Below are positions 57,748 through 64,000 of a stretch of DNA of 64,000 bases, one piece after another. The notes under the pieces are model-generated. The model had not been told where the DNA came from. It did not search any database and worked only from the letters and a program-made list of their open reading frames with translations. The position numbers and the translations under genes are program-made. How positions within the stretch are numbered: the first letter of the stretch is position 1; every line of letters begins with the position of its first letter. Location of the stretch: NCBI GenBank assembly GCA_002104905.1, contig MCFE01000136.1:93825-157824 (forward strand). The letters run 5' to 3'. The stretch is from Basidiobolus meristosporus CBS 931.73 (lineage: Eukaryota > Basidiobolomycota > Basidiobolomycetes > Basidiobolales > Basidiobolaceae).

Positions 57748-60437
57748 CTATACTACCACTTCCTGGAAGGCAGGGATCTCACAGGAAGGCAGAAGCTCAG
57801 GTCTAATTGCAGATATGATAGCAGAAAGTCTCTGGATGAGCTCCCTTTGTTTGTGAAATTGGAACAAAGATTGGGTATCTTTGAACCCAAAGCAGCTCTC
57901 TACATGAGAGAAGTAAAAATACCTGCTACAGTAGGGGCACTTGAAACCCAAGCAAAGTGTGTTCATTCTCCACCTTATGGCCTGGAAGGCAAAGAATGAA
58001 CTCCTGATGTAAAGGGATATGTCTGCTCCACTATGGGAATGTCTACTCTCATGAGAAATAAGTCCAACTCTGTCTTTTGAGCTAGTAACTCTGGAGATAT
58101 TCTCCAGCTTCCTTTTATGCATTGCTACAGAGAGAGGAATATGCTTTCTAGGTGGCTTGGCACTGTTGATGGCCAGATAATCTCTATAACCATCAGGAAA
58201 GTGTATCTTCTTCCTCACCAATGACTTTGGGGTGGCTTGGATTAAGTTGTTAGTAATCTTGTTGACTAAGATCTTCAAAGGATTATTGGGTGATGCTTTT
58301 GCATAGTGCTGCCCAAATCTGATACCTAAAGTCTCAAATCTGATTGGCACAGCCTCAATACCAGTCAGACTATGTATAAGCCTCTGATATTGCCTAGAAT
58401 GGTAGTCAGAAGCATTGACTACCCAGCCAATAGCTTCTTGCTGAAGAGCTTGTACTTTGGTAATGAGGTCAGGATCAGCAGCCAAACACATCATAGCAGC
58501 AGCATACTCCCAAGATGACCTCACAAAGGCCTTGAATAGCTGTAGCCTAATCAGGGGATGCCATCTGGTCCCTTTGAGCTGTAGGAATCTCAAAGTGGCA
58601 GAAGCCCTTTGAATACACTTTTCAGTGTAAGCTGCCCAAGAAATACCACTTTGACAAGTTGGGAGTCCAAGGTAGCTGTAAGAGGAAGGCTTAGGCAGAA
58701 GGGAGTTATTGAAGGAAATATTCCACTCTGGTGTAGGACCAATGTATGCTAATTTAGAAGTGTTCACTTCCATACCATTGGCAGTACACCATTGGCTGAC
58801 TTTACTCAGCAAGTGATTAGCTTCTGAGAGACTCCTAGGCAGCAATTGGATGTCATCAGCAAATAGCAGTGCAGAGGGCACAGCAGCTTCTGAGTCATTG
58901 GAGCAGAGACTTTGAGCCAGGTCATCAATGTAGACATTGAACAGGATTGGTGAAAGCAAAGATCCCTGGAATAGCCCCCTGAGCCTGGGAAATGGAGATG
59001 ATATCACACCATTAACACTAATTGTGGAATAGAAGGCTGAGAAGAGTGAGTGTACAATCCTCAGAAGCTGACAGGATACATTCTAGTTCTTTAGCTTCTT
59101 CAGGAGTATTGGGATCACTACCCTATCATATGCTTGCTTCAGGTCAATAAAGATTCTGTGTTTTCTTTCTTCATGACCTGATAGGTAAAAAGCATCATGA
59201 GATACAACTGAATGTGTTACAGTAGAGTAGCCACGCCCAAAGCCAGCTTGTGTAGGATGAAACTGGGCCCAGGGGGAGTCCTTCAAGTGGTTGAGGAGGC
59301 AGGCCTCAAATATTCTTCTAAGCATTGGTGTCAAGGCAATAGGCCTGAAGTTGTCAATGGTTGAGGAAGTAGACTTCTTTGGCAAAGGGTGAATGTGAGA
59401 GAGATTCCACTGTGAAGGGGTAAACCCTAGCCTGAGGCAATGTTGTGCATCAACATTTAAAACTTAGCCAATTTTACTCCGTTTGAAAGTCTAGTACCCT
59501 AACTGATTTTCCCTAACCCAAACATAACAAATCCCAGTTACAGTTTATTTTATCCCACCTCAGAATCTATTTTTAGCTATCACACCTGATCTATTTTCAA
59601 ATGGTCATTACATTATCAACCTATCTGCCAAGCCTTCCCAGGTGATTAGTCATCTGAGATCTATCCAACCACGGTGCAGTTGCCAAGACATCAGTTGATT
59701 GATGATGTAATTTTCATTTATCTTATGCACCTATGAACACCCAAATTTATCTCAATCAATCCAGTCCCTTGGCGCTTACTAAGTCAACTTGATCAGAAAA
59801 GTATAAATAAAGTTTACTGAACCTTTTGGTTTAGTGTGTGTCTCAACAAAATTAAGATTCTGTCTCAGCAAAAATACAAATCTAACAATTCCGTTCTAGT
59901 TTCTATCCAAGCCTAGTATATCTAGCACTCCAAAGAACACCAAGCCTAGCCTGCCTAGCAAACAAATATCATTGTCTTTATAGCCAACCCAGCTATATCC
60001 AAGACCAATATTAGATCAGAATCTTTCTGCTAATATTTCCGCCACTCTCTGACAATTTTAAGATTCTGCACTTAATTGTCCCTTTAGTTCAGTTAAACCA
60101 TTCAAGAGTTTTATTGCACTTTCTCTTGGATACAACAGGCAATGATGAAAGAAAATCTTCAAATCATCTATAAAAGCTGCATTTCTAGCCAAAACCTTGA
60201 GAATGCATATATGAAGGGGGTCCAGACCAGCAGACTTGGAAGAGGGATACTTGCTGATTGCAAGAAGAAGAGAATTGGCAGTGAACCATTGACTATCAGA
60301 GAGGGTGTCTTGCATGAAAGTCCCAAATGCTGGAACCCAGCCATCTTTAAGGCAATGAGCAGGTGGGTATGTGAATACTTCTTGGAAGTACTTGTATGCA
60401 TCATCCACAGCAGATATACCAGGATCTCTGGAACTGT
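57748..60437 (-). pseudogene. LINE ORF2 reverse transcriptase, broken (copy D)
   Basis: Reading from 60437 leftward: the SSKSAGLDPLHICILK region precedes the RT. After the LTR come LPKKSTSSTIDNFRPIALTP, IDLKQAYDRV (first catalytic Asp), GLFQGSLLSPILFNVYIDDL and LLFADDIQLL (FADD active site). A C-terminal zinc knuckle CPYC..H..C (CX2CX8HX4C) follows. Breaks: 5' truncation, LTR insertion within an FFHHCL motif, and one in-frame TAG at 59083-59085. The frame is otherwise continuous, so inactivation is fairly recent. Confidence 0.88.
59441..60137 (+). repeat. Solo LTR with perfect 5-bp target duplication
   Basis: It starts TGTTGTGCATC and ends GGATACAACA, and is flanked by GGCAA on both sides (59436-59440 and 60138-60142). 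Removing it restores the LINE frame at HHCL-RLGF. A TATA-like GTATAAATAA at 59801 suggests plus orientation. Its relative at 11683-12386 is inverted. Confidence 0.92.
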
Positions 60438-61850
60438 TTAGGGAAGGGAAAGTCACCAAGTTGGTGAAATCTTTATTTGAGTTAAGAACTAATCTAAGTA
60501 CAAATAAAGAAGCCAATTAAGAGGTCTAGAACCTCTCTAATAAGTAATCTAATTTATGTTTTGTTTCATCTCTGATGTTTGTTGCAATAAAGTGAAGCTC
60601 ATCAGGGGTAAATATAAAATTCAGGGGTTTTGGGGGAAGTACAAATTGTAGATGTTTCTGATCAATATAATCCAAGACTGGAACCCAGCCTGGAATTAAG
60701 TGTAGTAGGAAAGGTGTGTGGACTTGTAAGTAGCTCTGCCACATAGATCTTAGATGGTCCTGAGCCAGTAGTCTTGGTTTCTCAGCTTTTTGAAGTTTTG
60801 AAGCAAGCTCTGTTACTACAGCAGAGCCAACCAGGGTGTGCCAGCAAGAAGATTTCAGGGAGGAGTTAGTTTGAAGCCATTGTTTGATGGAGGGGTTATG
60901 TGATTTCTGAAGTTTGATTAGGAAGGAAGCACAGAGATAGATCATTTGGATTTGGTATGGGTAGAACCCAAAAACTCCATTAGTTGCATGGATATAGGGA
61001 GATACTGGAAGATAAGGTACCAAGGATCTGATACACTGGTGGAGAAATTTATCCAGGCGGTGAAGTTCTCTGGAGGTTAGGGGTATAATGTGGAGACCAA
61101 ATTCAAGTACCGGCAGTACATACTGCTTCAGAAGTATAGGGATCTTTTGAATTGGAGTGTCTGGAGTGACTACTACCAGAAGCTTTTTGAGAGCCTCTTG
61201 GGCAAGACGGATCCTATTATTCAGGTGGAGCTTTGAGTCAATCCCATGTTGACAAAATGGCAGACCTAGATACATTGCAGTTTGTTGTGGCAGAATGCTA
61301 GTGTTCTGTATAGTTGTAGTGCACCCGAATGGGACTGTCTTGGAAATTGAGAGTGAGAGGTTGTTGGCAGCCAAGTACTTCTCAATGATGGCAGTGTCTG
61401 CTATGGGATTAGGAGTAGCAATCTTGATATCATCCGCATAGAGAGTTAGTAGTGGATAGGGAGAGTCTGGTGAGGGGCCTTTTGGAAATAAAGGAAAGTT
61501 GTGTAGGAATATCACAAATAGTAAGGGACCTAGTACAGATCCTTGGACTACTCCATTTGGAACCTCATAAGTCTCTGATGTACAACTTGGATGCAAAATT
61601 TTGGCTGAGTTCTCACAAAATAGAGAACGTACAAGAAGGGTCATTGGTAGTGTGGTAACTGCTAATAGCTTTCTCCAAAGCAGAGCTCTGTCCACAGAGT
61701 CAAAGGCTTTAGTAATGCCAAACAGAATGGTTGGCAATGAGAATTGAATTGAATGATCATGGCTTAGCACTACAGCCATATCCAAGGAGAGTTTGGGCAA
61801 GAAGCCAAACTGAGAAGGATGGAATGGATATAGTTGAGATTGCAAGGATC
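60438..61850 (-). mobile_element. Telomeric LINE copy C (5'-truncated, long open RT frame)
   Basis: It starts on the plus strand as TTAGGGAAGGGAAAGTCACC, then the stem-loop and the complement of AATAAAGATTTC. It carries a 439-codon frame and is truncated at GCAAGGATC, where an interstitial telomere tract begins. Confidence 0.9.
60526..61845 (-). pseudogene. LINE reverse transcriptase, 5'-truncated (copy C)
   Basis: This is a 439-codon uninterrupted frame in the RT domain and C-terminus of a non-LTR retrotransposon. It shows PSQFGFLPKLSLDMAV, FGITKAFDSVDRALLWRK (catalytic Asp), NGVVQGSVLGPLLFVIFLHN and the YADDIKIATP active site, then the thumb and a C-terminal region ending HKLDYLLERF. The endonuclease and upstream RT motifs are missing because of truncation. 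The Met at the start is incidental. Confidence 0.88.
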
Positions 61851-61871
61851 TTAGGGTTAGGGTTAGGGCTA
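61851..61871 (+). repeat. Interstitial telomere tract 2
   Basis: It reads TTAGGGTTAGGGTTAGGGCT: three units, the last degenerate, between the cut end of copy C and the 3' end of copy B. Confidence 0.88.
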
Positions 61872-62060
61872 GGGGGAGGGAAAGTCACCAAGTTGGTGAA
61901 ATCTTTATTTGAGTTAAGAACTAATCTAAGTACAAATAAAGAAGCCAATTAAGAGGTCTAGAACCTCTCTAATAAGTAATCTAATTTATGTTTTGTTTCA
62001 TCTCTGATGTTTGTTGCAATAAAGTGAAGCTCATCAGGGGTAAATATAAAATTCAGGGGT
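61872..62060 (-). mobile_element. Telomeric LINE fragment B (3' end only)
   Basis: It is nearly identical to the first ~180 bp of copy C (60441-60625) and is truncated inside the ORF at AAATTCAGGGGTT, after which TTAGGGGGAGGG of copy A follows at once. Confidence 0.9.
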
Positions 62061-62887
62061 TTAGGGGGAGGGAAAGTCACCAAAGTAGGTGAAATCTTTA
62101 TTTGATTTCAGACAAGTCTAACTACAAATAAAGAAGCCAGCTGGGAATAGAAGATTCCCAAAGTAAACACTAAGTTGAATATGAATAAATCTAAGCTAAA
62201 GTTAAGGCAGTATCCCAGAGTACACTGGAGTTCAGGTTCATGGGGGAGTGAAGTAGATAAGCTTGAGAGATATAATAATCTTTTAAGAAGTGGGTAACAG
62301 CAGGTGAAGGGGAGTTTTTGATAAGTGAAGTGAATCTTGAGATCAGAGATTCCTCTAATGAGAAGGTCTTGAAAACTGGAGAATCAGGAAACTTTTTGTC
62401 AAGTACTACCTCCAGAGTGTAATGGTTGATAAATCTCATGTTGACAATCTTGGATAAGTTGTAACCTTGTTGCTTGAGATACATCCTATGCTCAGATATA
62501 GGAATAAACTCAACATTGGCAAAGTAGCAGACAGCCCAGTCAGTAGCAGGAGGCAAATCAGAAGTGGCAGGAAACTTTCTTTTGGTCTTGGGAGGAGCAG
62601 CAGGATGTCTTGAGGAAGCAGGAACAGACTTTTTGACAACTTCAGAGTAGGAAGAGTGAGCAGGAGCAGATGATTCTTGGGGAGTCTTGTTGGCAGGAAG
62701 AGTTGGCTCAGGGACAATAGATTCTTGCAGATCAGAGAAGGCAGAAAAGAGCTTTTGAACTTGTTTCTTGAGTAGAGCATTTTCAGCTTCAACAAGTGCA
62801 AGCCTTTCCTCAAGGAAAGAAATCTGAAGGGAATGGAGTGAAGGCATAAGAAATAAGAAGAAGAGGGTAAGATGGGGTGGGTGGGTG
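62061..62887 (-). mobile_element. Telomeric LINE copy A (5' leader, ORF1 and 3' end, no RT)
   Basis: From right to left: a leader continuous with the 101-bp repeats, ORF1 (62847-62191), then within 30 bp the 3' UTR shared with copy F, including the stem-loop, ending at TTAGGG. It has both ends but no ORF2, so it is either internally deleted or a natural non-autonomous partner. Confidence 0.8.
62191..62847 (-). CDS. LINE ORF1-like protein of copy A
   Basis: 218 aa from the Met at 62847; the frame is open to 62922. Residues ~8-40 form a leucine-zipper-like coiled coil (FLEERLALVEAENALLKKQV). Then comes a Pro/Ser/Lys-rich basic middle (SRHPAAPPKTKRKFPATSD) and an ordered C-terminal part (TDWAVCYFANVEFIPISEHR ... 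YYISQAYLLHSPMNLNSSVL). A coiled coil plus a basic region fits a nucleic-acid-binding ORF1 of a LINE. No zinc knuckle is seen. The assignment rests mainly on position inside the element. Confidence 0.6.
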   Translation of the reverse strand: MPSLHSLQISFLEERLALVEAENALLKKQVQKLFSAFSDLQESIVPEPTLPANKTPQESSAPAHSSYSEVVKKSVPASSRHPAAPPKTKRKFPATSDLPPATDWAVCYFANVEFIPISEHRMYLKQQGYNLSKIVNMRFINHYTLEVVLDKKFPDSPVFKTFSLEESLISRFTSLIKNSPSPAVTHFLKDYYISQAYLLHSPMNLNSSVLWDTALTLA

Positions 62888-63796
62888 GGAAAATTAGCAG
62901 GGAGAAGAGAAGGAAGGAGCAAAAATTCCAGAAGTCAGAATTTATAGATGGATGGACAAGGGTAGATGGATGGATTATTCCTGGGTTAGGAAAATTAGCA
63001 GGGAGAAGAGAAGGAAGGAGCAAAAATTCCAGAAGTCAGAATTTATAGATGGATGGACAAGGGTAGATGGATGGATTATTCCTGGGTTAGGAAAATTAGC
63101 AGGGAGAAGAGAAGGAAGGAGCAAAAATTCCAGAAGTCAGAATTTATAGATGGATGGACAAGGGTAGATGGATGGATTATTCCTGGGTTAGGAAAATTAG
63201 CAGGGAGAAGAGAAGGAAGGAGCAAAAATTCCAGAAGTCAGAATTTATAGATGGATGGACAAGGGTAGATGGATGGATTATTCCTGGGTTAGGAAAATTA
63301 GCAGGGAGAAGAGAAGGAAGGAGCAAAAATTCCAGAAGTCAGAATTTATAGATGGATGGACAAGGGTAGATGGATGGATTATTCCTGGGTTAGGAAAATT
63401 AGCAGGGAGAAGAGAAGGAAGGAGCAAAAATTCCAGAAGTCAGAATTTATAGATGGATGGACAAGGGTAGATGGATGGATTATTCCTGGGTTAGGAAAAT
63501 TAGCAGGGAGAAGAGAAGGAAGGAGCAAAAATTCCAGAAGTCAGAATTTATAGATGGATGGACAAGGGTAGATGGATGGATTATTCCTGGGTTAGGAAAA
63601 TTAGCAGGGAGAAGAGAAGGAAGGAGCAAAAATTCCAGAAGTCAGAATTTATAGATGGATGGACAAGGGTAGATGGATGGATTATTCCTGGGTTAGGAAA
63701 ATTAGCAGGGAGAAGAGAAGGAAGGAGCAAAAATTCCAGAAGTCAGAATTTATAGATGGATGGACAAGGGTAGATGGATGGATTATTCCTGGGTTA
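62888..63796 (+). repeat. 101-bp tandem repeat, nine units
   Basis: The unit starts GGAAAATTAGCAGGGAGAAG and ends ATTCCTGGGTTA. The period is exactly 101 bp and the units appear identical, since the repeated translation of 65 residues recurs unchanged. Each unit contains one GGGTTAGG. The first unit is continuous with the 5' leader of LINE copy A, and the last runs into the telomere. Confidence 0.95.
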
Positions 63797-63797
63797 G

Positions 63798-63835
<38 letters not shown>

Positions 63836-63851
63836 GGTTTAGGGTTTAGGG

Positions 63852-63892
<41 letters not shown>

Positions 63893-64000
63893 GGTTAGGG
63901 TTAGGGTTAGGGTTAGGGTTAGGGTTAGGGTTAGGGTTAGGGTTAGGGTTAGGGTTAGGGTTAGGGTTAGGGTTAGGGTTAGGGTTAGGGTTAGGTTAGG
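63791..64000 (+). repeat. Terminal telomere, TTAGGG repeats
   Basis: About 210 bp of TTAGGG units in the orientation of a right chromosome end. The inner part has variants (TTTAGGG, TTAGGGG) and the outer part is nearly perfect until the window edge. Confidence 0.97.

Larger units (their letters stand above)
57521..60437 (-). mobile_element. Telomeric LINE copy D (5'-truncated, disrupted by a solo LTR)
   Basis: The 3' UTR starts at the telomere tract (GGGG then ACTAAATACTTTTATTG) and has no stem-loop of the type seen in copies A-C, E and F, so it is a distinct family. It contains an ORF2 remnant (57748-60437) interrupted by a 697-bp solo LTR (59441-60137). The 5' end is cut at CTGTTT and followed directly by AGGGAAGGG of copy C. 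No endonuclease domain is present. Confidence 0.88.

Noticed and set aside
62952-63755. Seven identical overlapping 65-codon ORFs as a repeat-protein gene family
   Set aside because: They arise from reading through the 101-bp tandem repeat, whose period is not a multiple of three. There is no sign of selection for protein.
62888-63796. CRISPR array
   Set aside because: The repeats are directly adjacent with no unique spacers, at a eukaryotic telomere.

Overview
The window is a chromosome end of a fungus. The last ~210 bp are TTAGGG repeats running to the edge. Genes carry many small introns (mostly 50-110 bp) with GT..AG ends and visible CTAAT/TACTAAC-like branch sites. The gene set is fungal: an Alr/Mnr2-type CorA transporter, a JSN1-type RRM+PUF protein, peroxisomal acyl-CoA oxidase, TFIIF alpha, a cAMP-receptor/Git3-like GPCR and a trihelix protein. 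Species cannot be named from sequence alone. An early-diverging (non-Dikarya) fungus is my guess, held weakly.

Layout. 1-13.0 kb is a mobile-element graveyard. It holds a ~5 kb unit flanked by long direct repeats with a Tnp2/Plavaka-like transposase remnant, a long foldback element, a broken minus-strand Ty1/copia element (6112-10743) with LTRs, PBS and PPT still readable, a pile of LTR fragments, and a solo LTR of a second family. 13.0-31 kb is the housekeeping core: Mg2+ transporter, acyl-CoA oxidase, C2H2 factor 1, RRM-PUF protein and TFIIF alpha. 31-37 kb is gene-poor and holds C2H2 factors 2 and 3. 37-54 kb has low gene density: an orphan 251-aa protein lying between two ~0.5 kb inverted repeats, a Git3/cAR-like GPCR, a candidate sororin-like cohesin protector, a trihelix (Myb/SANT-like) protein and an orphan seven-helix membrane protein. 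54-57 kb shows no convincing gene.

57.06-64.0 kb is the subtelomere and the most striking part. Six LINE copies or fragments lie head-to-tail in one orientation. Each starts, on the G-rich strand, at a TTAGGG junction with the complement of the LINE 3' end. Most are 5'-truncated, and short interstitial TTAGGG tracts remain at two of the junctions. Five of the six copies share a small stem-loop next to the junction. The outermost copy (ORF1 only) is preceded by nine identical 101-bp repeats, each carrying one GGGTTAGG, and then the terminal telomere. This is what repeated retrotransposition onto the chromosome end, primed by the telomeric 3' overhang, would leave.

Other points of note are a canonical N-terminal PTS2 on the acyl-CoA oxidase, three paralogous two-finger C2H2 genes within 16.5 kb each with a TATA box just upstream of the ATG, and a 33-nt candidate intron that decides whether the sororin-like protein keeps its C-terminal domain. 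Exon models were built by hand from frame, splice sites and family similarity, so end coordinates of introns are inferences unless stated.
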